NCBI GenBank assembly: GCA_023055505.1
Contig: JALIRH010000140.1
Location: 682,001 to 746,000, forward strand
Length of the DNA: 64,000 nucleotides
Direction of reading: 5' to 3'
Source of the DNA: Callipepla californica brunnescens
Lineage: Eukaryota > Chordata > Aves > Galliformes > Odontophoridae
Shown: piece after piece, positions 37,259 to 47,885 of the stretch
Position numbering within the stretch: position 1 is the first letter of the stretch
Layout: every line of letters begins with the position of its first letter
Position numbers and translations under genes: made by a program
The notes under the pieces: model-generated
Database searches by the model: none
Told to the model about the DNA's origin: nothing
Seen by the model: only the letters and a program-made list of their open reading frames with translations

Positions 37259-40200
37259 CTGAGTTGTGATTTTTATCGATATTAATGTGCACTAAATTTC
37301 TCATGTGATATAAGTATTGTTGCCTCCAGCAACACAGGAACAGCATGGTATCTCCAAGCTGCCAGATTCACTCATGATGTCAAGTACTTCAGCTTAGTCT
37401 AGACTAAGAATAAGACAGAATACCTCTTATTGGCTTATCGAGTTGCATAAAGTGGTGAAATTCAGATATTTTCTAGAAATTTTTATTTCTAAAAGCCTCT
37501 TAACAGTAGACTCATAATACAGATTCTGCCAAGTTCTTTACACAGTCCCAAGTTCTTTACAAAGCCCCTCACCCCACCACCATACATTCTTCAGTCCATG
37601 ATGCCACTGACATGTAAAACACACAATAAAACAGAGGATCACGCTTGTAGCCAACAAGCACTGCAAGTGTTTGCCAGTTCTAAGTTCTAACAAGCCAGAT
37701 CAATATTGAAGTATAAAGTAAGAAAAGTAAGACACCGGTGAATGAAATGAAAGAGGCTCCCACTGCAGACAGGCTAGTTCTTACTTGCAGTAATATAGTC
37801 TAGATCAATATAACTTTGTGGCTTGGGAAGAGAGTTTAAATCTTTTACAGCCTGATGTTTTCATCATACCAGACAGCTAACAGTCTCTTTTTTAAGAGAG
37901 CCTTGAGCTAGAAAAGTGAGATTCCTTCTCTTCTGTTAATTGGTTATTCACTTTGCTATGTACAAGGATGGTATTCACAACTGCTGTCCACATTGACACT
38001 CCTTCACACACATCCCTATGCACAATGGACCCCCCATACAATGAAAGAGGAGTCATTTTTCTAAATTTGCCAAATACTTGGCTAAATACTATACTCTTAT
38101 ATAAAGAAAGTGTCTTCACTTGACATCATTCTAGTTTGTGTCTATGTTGAAGTCAGCACATCACGTTGTAATGAAGGAAGAATTGTACTTATAGAATATC
38201 CAAGATATCTTATGGAAAATAAACAAAATACATTGCACAAATTCATAGTATTATGTTGCTTTCCTAAAAACTTCTGGTTTTGAACACATTTTTCTTGGGG
38301 GAAAAAAAAAACAGTTAAAATTGCATCTAATATATTTAAATAACACTCAAAAAACATCAAACCATAGTAGAAAAATCTGAAAAAATTAGGTTAACTGCAT
38401 CATGGAGCATCTGACCAAGTATGCAACAAACAGAAAGCCTCACATGGATGCAGTAATCTCTGAAACACTGCAGATTGAATACAAGTGGCAAGCATGAGAG
38501 CATGGCTTAAAGTTTATGAAACATGATGATTATTGAAGATTGCAATACGTGCACAAGTTGCCAAACTCCCAGGCTCTCTGCAGCTATACCAGCTCAAGGA
38601 AATTTTAAGGAAGAATGAAAGGAGTGTAACTGTTGTGGTTTTCATTCTGACAGGAGGAACTTCCCATGCAGAAAATAGATTGCCAATCCCTTATTACATA
38701 AAGGGGTTTTACCCTGCCTTTTGTAAAGGAACAGGCACGGTTTAATGATGCCATTTTATCACAGCTGAGAACATCAGGTATTCCAGAGCTAGTACACATT
38801 AAAATGAACTGTGTGTACCTTACAAGTAAGACTGATTTTGAACTGAACCTATAATAGCCCCAGAAATTTCATTAAATGTGTAACACATTTATTTTCCACG
38901 CTTTAACATGGAAAGCTTAGAAAAAGGATGGCATATTATATGGTCAAAAAACTGCAACTCATTGTCAGTGCAAGTTATGACAAGAAAGCACATTGTATGG
39001 GATTCTGCCAGACATCTATACGCTGTTCCAAAATCCAAATGACTTCAGAAATTAATGAAGTGAAAAAATCCAAAGAAGAAAAGCAAATGGGTCACATTTA
39101 AAGAAGGAAAACCAGACGAGGCTGCTGATCTGTATCTATTGCCTGACCATCAATCACCCAAAACTGATCAGGAGCAGACACTGAGCAACTGATTTACAAT
39201 AACTCTGTGTGTATAAGGAAGAGTCCAAAACAAGCAGAGAAAAAAATGTGGGTGATTAATCATTTATTAAGTACAATCAAAACTTCATCTGCACAAATAA
39301 TCTGTATGCAAATAGAAATTACAAAAAAAACAAAAACAAACTAAACATAACAGAGAAAATCCTGGCTCTGCTACATAAAAGGAGGCTCTCTGTTCAGTAA
39401 TGTAAACACAAGCATCCAGAGCCATTCAAGTTGCATTACATATCCAAATCTTGCGGCAGATTTGTCAAAGGAAGAAAAGGAAGCCTGCATCTTTCTAAGA
39501 AGAACACAGAGTCCATGTGGAATACCTTGAAGTGTTTCAAATGCAACTAAACTTCTAGGTTAATAAAACTGAATTGGAGCTGGAATGCCTCCATCAATGC
39601 TTTGATTTACTATCAATGACAGTCTATGGAGCAGCAGACCAAGAACAGGCTAGGCTTCACTTAGCAACTCCAGTGACTTAAAATGACCTTCTCATGACAA
39701 AGATGAATTGAATCTGTTATCTCCACCTTCCCTCTTGCCCTCAACTACGAGAAACACATTGTTCTTCCAATACTTAAGAACACTGAACCAGTAACTAAAG
39801 CTGGACAGTCAGAAACGCTAGATCTTCTACTTCTTCAGGACTATGGGTGCTCAGCTGAGCAGGTACTTGAGTGTGTCTGGAGAAGGACAGTCAAGTAGGT
39901 TCAATGATAAAAAAATTAGACAAGGCCAAGATTTGACTGGCTTTACTCATTTAACTCAGTTTTCCTCAGTATACTTCTCAGATTGTTATTTCTGTTCAGC
40001 TGTGACAGAGAACCTAAGTTTAAGTAGAACGGCAGGTGTTAACGCATGTTCCAGGCTGGCTGGCAGGAGCATTTGTTTCTCAGAGAATAAGCATGATCTC
40101 TTCTTACAAAGCACTGAGTGTTTACCAGATCTTGAACTCTGCAAGTCCAAACTGGTTTTCCATACATGAGTCACCCAGAGGGAAGTCAAATAAATAGCAT

Positions 40201-40330
40201 GGATGAATGATCAGAATGCTGAGTGACAGATACTCAGCAACCCTTTAAGAAAGTAGCATTAAAATCATGAACACCGAAATGCTTATTGCATCTCACGCAG
40301 AAGAGAAATAAATATACTTAGGAAAACAAA

Positions 40331-40357
<27 letters not shown>
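40331..40357. repeat. (AG)n microsatellite
   Basis: Thirteen uninterrupted AG units flanked by AAACAAA and ATATCTACC. It is likely polymorphic in length. Confidence 0.9.
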
Positions 40358-40361
<4 letters not shown>

Positions 40362-40730
40362 CTACCTATTTGTTAGAGAAGAAGGTAATCTCTTATGGCT
40401 AAAACTATTTCCTTTCTTCTACAAGACTGGGTGGACATGCAGCCCATCAGTCTGGTTTGCTGCATGCAGCAGCAATCCCACCAAAACACAGACCACTGCT
40501 TTCAGAATGGTAAAGCACTTTTAACATATAAAAAATAAATATTTGGGATTGTAGACCAGAAGGAAATTTCACAGTCCCATGGCGAGAAGTGGTATCTTGG
40601 GAAAAGAACTATAGGGTGGCCTTGCTTTTTACAACTAAGTATTAAAACATTATCAGGATATTTGAGTTTCTGCATGTAAGAACTGGATAGGAGGATATAG
40701 CACACTTATAAAAGCAAACGTACTTGGTTG

Positions 40731-40797
40731 CAAGATTATTTAATGATTAATGATTTTAAGATTATTTAATTATTTAATTATTTATTTAATTATTAAG
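40731..40797. repeat. TTTAAT-rich degenerate tandem tract
   Basis: Repeated ATTATTTAAT, TTAATGATT and TAATTATTTA units form an imperfect tandem array of about 65 bases, partly self-complementary through TTAATTATTTAA-like palindromes. Confidence 0.7.
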
Positions 40798-41517
40798 CAT
40801 AGAAGTTTCCTCTAAATGTAAGTATGTCAATAACAAATTTCAAGAACTAATCCTAGACCACTCCCACTGTTGGGACTGATTTCAGCATGACAGCACCCAG
40901 AGCAGCTCTCCCCCATTTCAAGAGCATGTTAAACGCAATCTTACACATGACATTCATAATGTCCCTCCCAAAGCTACTTTTGAGAGATTGTAAAGTAATA
41001 ATTCTGGATGAGAAAAAAACCCACCACCCTTAGACATATCTTAGCAGTATTAGTAAACACTATACAAATCCTTCATTATAAATTATCACTCATTCAAAAC
41101 AATGAGAAGGTTGCAGCTGTAAACACACTTCTGCACCAATTCTACACCCTGTAATTATCTCGCACAATATAGTCACTAACAGCAGGAATTAAAAACTGGC
41201 ATTACAAATTGAATGTCTGCTTTTGGAGATAGAAAGAATCCCTTGTAAACAAAAATCAGCAATATATTCCAGATAACACACTGTGCCTTGTATTGGAATA
41301 GCAATGTCACAAAAGATGTTTTTCATTTAAAGATCTTCAAGCTTTCATGGCTATGATCTTCTTCCAAGGCAGAATTTCCAAAGAGGGTTTTGAGATATGT
41401 TTGCATAACAACTGTATGTTCACAATACTCATAGGAAATTTCAATAAACTTATCTGTCAAGGAAACATTTTGTCTATTTCCTCTCAAAAACTCTAATTCC
41501 TGACAAAGCTCCAGTTA

Positions 41518-41600
41518 ATAAATATACATATAATAATAATATATATAATACATATAATAAATATATAAATATAAATATAATAAATAAATAAATAAAAATT
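41518..41600. repeat. AT-rich (TAA/ATA)n tract
   Basis: Mixed ATA, TAATAATAA, ATATAAATATAA and AAATAAATAAATAA units cover about 80 bases of almost pure A/T with no C or G except in the edge sequence. Confidence 0.8.
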
Positions 41601-42903
41601 TAAAAGGGGCATTAATAGAGAAAAATATTCAGAAAAAAAAATCCAACATTTTTTAAACTGGATTTTAGAAAGTTGATGTAATAGCTAAAGGAATCAGACC
41701 TAACATAATAAATCTAGGGGACATAATCAATTAGCTGTAGCTATGCAAACAATAACATGTATGTAAATTGAATTACATAACTGCACAGGTGTCTACACTG
41801 TGAGGATTAAATGGGGCAGTTAGAACTGGACAATACTACAGATAAAAAAGATAAAGGGATGCTGAAAAAGCCAGTTATTCATCCTAGCTCAGTATCTGGC
41901 AGCACCAGTGGCAATGTTAGTATTTAAATTTCAGTAACTGTGATTTTATGCCTTCACTCCTTGAATTCAACATTAACGCAGCTTCTATCTGTTTTCTCTG
42001 TGACTCCTAGTTCAAATTGCCTGACCCTCTTAGCTGTTAGGCAGCTGGATGTTCATGAGGAGTTTATGTAAAGAAGCCACAATATTCCCCTATTCCTATC
42101 TTGCTAAAAACACTCCTGAAGCTGTTAATAACTGCATGGCAAGATACAAACAGGTACTTACCCTTACTGTTACAGACAAGTAAGGAATAAATTCTATCCT
42201 AAGTGCCCAGAACTCTCATTGCTCTTTCTTACATTCAGGTTGATTGTCAGAGATTTGCAGTGGCATCCAATAAACCTGCAAGAAGGCCTGCATTTTTTTT
42301 CTCCAGTTGCTAAAGGAAAGACTCTTTAGATTACAGCTTAACTACAAGAGCTATCAGTAGAAGAGCACTTGAAGAAGACGACTGAGGAATCTCTGCATTT
42401 TAGTTTTGCAAAAACATTAGGTGCATGCATACCTAAACAAATCAAAGCAAAGTGTTTTGGCATGAGGCTTCTTCATATTTTGAGAGAATCTAGGTGAATT
42501 TATTAATTCAAATTAAACTGCGTTCATTTCATAAAGATCTTTTATGCTTATAACATTTTCCTTCAATTTGTGAAATGTAAAATATTTCTAAGATGCCAGT
42601 CAATATTAATGACTATTAAAATCACCCTAACCAATCGCACCACTGTACAAAACTGCTTCCTTCGTATTTCTTACTTCTGTTTCTATAGAAAGCCTCATTC
42701 TTGTGTAAGGATGCCACTGTTTCCTTAATTCACTTACTGCTTTCAAGCTCATAGTACCTAAAACTGATCACAAAGATGAAAACAGCTTTGATCTATTCCC
42801 TGTATTCTTCTCTACTTGGGTCAATGAAATATCTCTTTACTATTTGCCTTCTCAGCTTCAAGTTCACAGATTTTTCAACTTCAGTTGTCAAAGTAAAAAA
42901 CAC

Positions 42904-42982
42904 ATCACAGAATCATGAAGGCTGGCAAAAAAACACTAAGATCATCTAGTCCAACCATCAATCCATCAGTGACATCAAACCA
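42904..42982 (-). mobile_element. CR1 LINE 3'-end fragment, minus orientation
   Basis: ATCACAGAATCATGAAGGCT, then 'ggcaaaaaaacactaagatc' and 'atctagtccaaccatcaatc', matches the reverse complement of the CR1 subfamily with 'ccaaccatcaacccatcacc' near its 3' end. Only about 80 bases are retained. Confidence 0.85.
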
Positions 42983-43647
42983 GGAAAATCCAAACTGGAA
43001 GCACTAGAATTTCATAATCTCCTTGATAAGCCATGAGAACCACAGCTATATTTCTTGGAGCAGAGGAAGTGGAAATTCCCCTAGGAAAGAATCTGATAAC
43101 AGTTGGAACAGCACATGTTTTTGGACAAGGACATACACTGCATATATCACTGTGGAAGTCACTGCAGTGTGCAGTTATTCTCCCCACATCACAGAAAAAA
43201 GGAAGTGTAAATAAGGAGAGGAGATGCGGTTCAATATTTCAGATATAACAAGATCTTAAAATCAATCCGTTAACTGCTGATTCAGATTCTGTAAAATGGA
43301 CAGTTCAAATTCTCATTCATGAGACAGAAAATACTGCAGATAAGGTAAGTATTAAAATTCTTAATCTCCTGCATTTTCTCCAACTGATTATTCATGTAGT
43401 AGCTGTCAACATGAAAGACATCTTAAAAAAAAAAAAAATTGTGGCTTTTTTGTTTTTTGCTTGGTTGTTGTTTCTTTTAGAAATTACCCTAAATTCTACC
43501 AAACATACACAGTTCTCAAACTGATGATATCTATCCAATGCAAATTACTATCTTTGAAAGGACAGAATCTCTCTGGTACATGATGTAAACTATTCCAGAG
43601 TTATTCCCTTGTATTTCATATTCTACTATAAAACAAAAATAATTGTA

Positions 43648-43755
43648 GAATCACAGAATAGTTTGAGTTGGAATGGATCTCAAAGATCACCTAGTTCCAA
43701 CCCCACTGTTATAGGCAGGGTTGCCAACCACTAGATCAGACTGCTCAGGAACTGA
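43648..43755 (-). mobile_element. CR1 LINE 3'-end fragment, minus orientation
   Basis: AGAATCACAGAATAGTTTGA, 'gttggaatggatctcaaaga', 'tcacctagttccaacccc' and 'ggttgccaaccactagatca' form the first 108 bases (3' end) of a CR1. It abuts a second, different CR1 3' end at 43756. That indicates that one copy inserted into or next to another in the same orientation. Confidence 0.88.
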
Positions 43756-44655
43756 TCACAGAATCACAGAATTGAAGGGGTTGGAAGGGACCTCTAGAGA
43801 CTATCAAGTCCAATCCCCCTGACAAAGCAGGCTCCCTAGACCAGATGGCACAGGTGGGCATCCAGGCAGATCTTGAACATTACTAGAAAAGGGGACTACA
43901 CAACCTCTCTGGCCTTGAACATCTCCAGGGCCATAAGCTCTCTGGGTGCCTTTTCCAGTGCCTCACCACTCTCTGAATGAAGAATTTCTTCCTAACATCT
44001 AACCTAAACATCCTATCATTCAGTTTAAATCCATTCTCCCTTGTCCTATCACTGTCTACCTGTGTAAAAAGTCAGACTCCTCCTGCTTGCAAGTTCCTTT
44101 CAAGTATTTGAAGATTGCAATAAGATCTCACTGCAGCATTCTCTTCTCCAAGGTAAACAGTCCCAAATCCCTCAACTTCTCATCAAAGGAGAGCTGCTCC
44201 AACTCTCTGGTCATCTTCACGTCCCACCTCTAGACCCGCTCCAACATCTCTGCGTTCCCCATTGTACCAGGGGCTCCAAGCCTGGACACAGTACTCCAGA
44301 TGGGTCCTCACAAGGGCAGAGTAGAGGGGGATAATCATCTTTTTCTCCCTGCTGGTCACCCCTCTTTTGATGCAGCCCAGGATATCATTGGCTTTCCAGG
44401 CTACAAGAGCACAGTGCTGGCTCACATCCAGCTTTTAATCCATCAGCACCCCTAAGTCTTTCTTGGAAGGGCTGCTCTCAAAGGTGTTCATCTCCCAGTA
44501 TGTACTTAGGTCTAGGATTGTCTTGAATCAAGTTCACCACCTTACTGAACCTCATTATATTCTTAAAGGTCTGCTTTTCAAGCCTGTCCAGGTCCCTCTT
44601 GATAGCATCCTTTCCTTCTATTTTATTGACTGCACCAATCAAGTTTAGTGTGTGT
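43756..44655 (-). mobile_element. CR1 LINE copy, about 900 bases, minus orientation
   Basis: A fresh CR1 3' end starts at 43756 (ATCACAGAATCACAGAATTG). It runs through 'tttaaatccattctcccttg', 'aagatctcactgcagcattc', 'tggtcatcttcacgtcccac' and 'ccaggatatcattggctttc' to 'tgactgcaccaatcaagttt'. It is 5'-truncated and is the longest copy in the window. It includes a recognisable remnant of the end of ORF2. Confidence 0.93.
44183..44425 (-). pseudogene. CR1 ORF2 C-terminal remnant
   Basis: Minus-strand 80-codon open frame inside the CR1 copy. It contains [16 protein letters not shown] and [19 protein letters not shown], the conserved sequence at the C-terminal end of the CR1 reverse transcriptase. 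The intact family continues with a bridging region and 'LE.VQRRATK'; here the frame runs off into unrelated residues after SPW, which implies a frameshift. It is not functional, because the endonuclease and catalytic RT domains are absent. Confidence 0.8.
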
Positions 44656-47285
44656 AAGAGAACAAGAAAGAGGAAGATGAAAGAGGACTTGACTTGGTTT
44701 AGATACAAAGAGTCTAAGATCCTTGTACCATTATTTCAATGGAAAAAAAAAAATGGGACACTTCTAGAATTTATCATGACAACAGTTTTCCATAAAAGTA
44801 ATATTTGTATTATTTGTGGCCAAGACATATCAAGTACCAGCTGCAATGGAGGAGCAAGAATGATGTGTCCTGCTGAAAAACAGACATTCATAAAGGCAAT
44901 AGAAACTACAGATACTACAATATCAAAATGTTTGTTATTAAGTAGAGAATGGGACAGTTAAAGAAGCTTGCTTCTCTGAAGCTCCCTGCCCATGTGGTTG
45001 TCCCAAGGAGCAGGAACATGAGAACTAGATTTCATCAATGGGATACTCTTTATTACTGACCAGCTTTATTTATCTGTTAATTGTTTATCGCTGCTTACAT
45101 AGGAAGGTTAAGGACTGTTTGGTCACTGCTCACTTAAATAGACAAACTTTTCTACTTAGTAGAAAATGATGGAAAAACGAAAAGGCTCCTGTGCTTGGAA
45201 AAGTTCTGTGCTCCTAGTTCAGCTCCAGTGTATTTACACTAGCAATTTAGTCCAAATCAGAAGAGTACTTTAATATGTTTCCTGATTGTATGTACTAGTT
45301 CAAATACTGAAGCAGATTACGAGGATGGGACTTCCTTTTTTTTTTTGCAAGGGGAATCCCTCCCTTTTTTTCAAGCAGGGAAGTTTCCCCAAGTCTGGGA
45401 AAGAGCAAGAAATGGCACAAATAAAAGTTCTATGGTTTTAAAACTCACAGTTAATTTCATCATTCCAGCAGTAGTTCACGGTAGTTACAAGAACAAAACA
45501 AGAACTATGGCTAACACATACCTTTCACCATTGCAATTTTCATCTACTCTGTAAAATAAATAATTTTCCTAAAAAAAGTTTTCCTCCAATTTTTGCTGAA
45601 TATTTTACTCCCAAGACAGTTACTGGCAACATAATGAAAACCCAATACAAATGATATTTACCTACCCACAGATTTCAATTATATCACTGAAGTGTAATTC
45701 TGTTGTGTTTTTTCAAATCTACCTAAAAACTCACTTTCAGGCACATACATTTAATTAAAACAATATGAACAAGCAACAAGTTAAATGCACATCTTGAATT
45801 CAATTTTGAAAGTTCCTTTACGAACCTGAATTTTAAATAATGAGTTAGGTATTATGTAGTCGTCATATTATGACAAGACCCTGCATTTTAAAAAGAAATT
45901 CATTATACAGCTTGAGAAAGATTTTTTTTCCCTTTAATAGGTATCTATTACCTAGATACTCTATCACAATCAAATTAATCTCTTTATATACCTTTAATCC
46001 ATTCCTAGATAGCCTCAAATTAACTCACATATAAAAAGGTTGGTCAGAAAAAATGTCTCAGATTTATTAAATTGCTCTACAACTTAGTTGTCCCAGGAAG
46101 AGAACTACCAATGACATTACCTTAGGAGATTAAAAAGTATCTACAGACTGTGATAACTGCATTGGAATCCACCTGTTCATGCATACACAGTGCAGCAAGT
46201 TTTAAGACACTGAACACAACCCAGTGAAAATAAATGATTTACATACATAACAGCTAATTTTTTTGCTGCTTATAACTATACTGAAGTATGCATCATCTCT
46301 GAAGCGAAAATGGACATACAATTTGTGTGAGCTCACAGTGTGTGCAGCCCCTGAAGGGAAAAAAAAATTCTCTATACTCAAGTAGAAAAAACAGAAAGAG
46401 GTTCATTAAGAGGTTAAAATTACATCACATTTGGTGAGAATGAAAAGAAAAATATTCGATTTTTTTTCAATTTGCAGAAGTAGCTAAGTGATATTTCATT
46501 TAGAATAGCAAAATGAGAACATATTTTAACATGTCTTCTTTTTTATTCCACCAAACAGGAAATTAAAACACATGTTGTAAAGCTTAAGAAAAAACAGCAA
46601 CCACCTTGGTAATATTTGTACTAACACTGTACCAAAGGTATTAAATGTACATGTATTTATGAAGCGTAAATAAGCAGCTAACATTTTTACCATTTTGGAA
46701 GGAATCGTATAACAGCTAGTGAACCCAAGAATTCTGAATGCAATTTCAGCTAGCACACAAAATTAACCTTTCATATACATATTCATACATGTCTGCATTT
46801 CCCCAGAGACATCTTTTCTGTCATATTTCACAAGCAATTTGGGCAATGCTTAGTGTTTTAGCCCATCTGAATTATGAATACACCTACACATTCCATAATG
46901 TAACTAAAGAATGTTTGCAATTCTCGGGCATGATGCAAATTTATTCCAAATAACTGTAAAAACCAACCAAGCATACAGGAATAAAGCATTCTTAGTGAAG
47001 CTAATCCCACACATTCTTTCTTCCACTGTCTCAATACATCAAACAGTAATTATCTCATATTTAACGTAATAGGACCTAGAATATTTAGGCTGAGAGTACT
47101 CAAACCAGTTAAATATAGATAAACGTCTATGATATGGAAGGAAAAATCAGCTTTCTTCTTTAAAGGTCACTGACTAGTAATTATCTCTCCAATAGCAAAA
47201 AAGCTACAAACCACAGCTACTACCATACGGATTATGACTGAACTCAAGAGCATTATCTTTCTGCCATATCAAGTTGATACATACA
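44656..47285. other. AT-rich stretch between two CR1 copies, nothing identified
   Basis: No gene or known repeat is visible. The open frame at 44599-44961 on the plus strand begins antisense to the CR1 and continues into unique DNA, so it is a mosaic chance frame. Open frames at 46526-46953 show no family features. Confidence 0.55.
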
Positions 47286-47885
47286 ATTCTAGAAAGGCCT
47301 GGGTTGGAAGGGACCTTTAAGATCATCTAGTTCCAACTACCCTGCTATAGGCAGGGACACCTCCCACTAGACCAGGTTGCTCACAGCCCCATCAGTCTGC
47401 CCTTGAACACCTCCATTAAGAATTTCTTCCTAGTATCTAACCTAAATCTACCCTCTTCCAGTTTAAAACCATTTTCCCTCATCCTGTTGCTACATGCTCT
47501 TATAAAAAGTCCTTCCCCGGCTTTCCTGTAGGCCCCTTCAGGTACTGGAAGATTGCTATAAGATGCCTCCAGTGCCCTTTCTTCTCCAGAATGAAGTGCC
47601 CCAGCTCTCCCAGCTTGTCCTTATACGGGAGGTGCTCCAGTCCTCTGATCATCTTTGTGGCCCTCCTCTGGACCTGCTCCAACAACTCTACATCCTTCTT
47701 GTGCTGGGGGCTCCAGAACTGGATGCAATACTTCAGATGGAGTCTCATGGGAGCAGAGGGACAGAATCACCTCCCTCAGCCTGCTTATCATGTTTCTCTT
47801 CATTCAGACCAGGATATGATAGCCCTTTTGGGCTGCAAGTGCACACTGCCGGCTCATGTTGAGACTTTCATCATTTTCTCCTGTA
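47286..47885 (-). mobile_element. CR1 LINE copy, about 600 bases, minus orientation
   Basis: It starts at the 3' end with AGGCCTGGGTTGGAAGGGAC and 'cttttaagatcatctagttcc'-type sequence. It continues through 'gaatttcttcctagtatcta', 'tggccctcctctggacctgc' and 'gctggcggctccagaact'-like phrases to 'tgcaagtgcacactgccggc'. It is well preserved, with a C-terminal ORF2 remnant, and truncated at the 5' side near 47.88 kb. Confidence 0.93.
47500..47748 (-). pseudogene. CR1 ORF2 C-terminal remnant
   Basis: Minus-strand open frame of about 82 codons with HLKYCIQFWSPQHKKDVELL, then LEQVQRRATKMIRGLEHLPY and KLGELGHF. This is the standard C-terminal module of CR1-type reverse transcriptase. It ends in the expected region before the 3' UTR. 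All upstream catalytic parts are missing, so it is a dead fragment. Confidence 0.88.

Larger units (their letters stand above)
35018..42903. other. AT-rich stretch, one weak exon candidate, simple repeats
   Basis: This span contains no recognised interspersed repeat. It holds a 14-base direct duplication at 37.53-37.56 kb, the candidate exon at 37.2 kb, a (GA)n microsatellite at 40.33 kb, a TTTAAT-rich tract at 40.73 kb and an AT-rich tract at 41.52 kb. Minus-strand open frames at 37892-38119 and 38142-38360 have no firm splice support. Confidence 0.45.

Noticed and set aside
37892..38119. Minus-strand 75-codon frame with an acceptor-like tract at its upstream side
   Set aside because: No convincing donor (best is GTGAAT) and no family match; consistent with a chance frame.
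44599..44961. 120-codon plus-strand open frame
   Set aside because: Starts antisense to CR1 and runs into unrelated unique DNA; a mosaic chance frame despite an ICGQDISSTSC cysteine pair.
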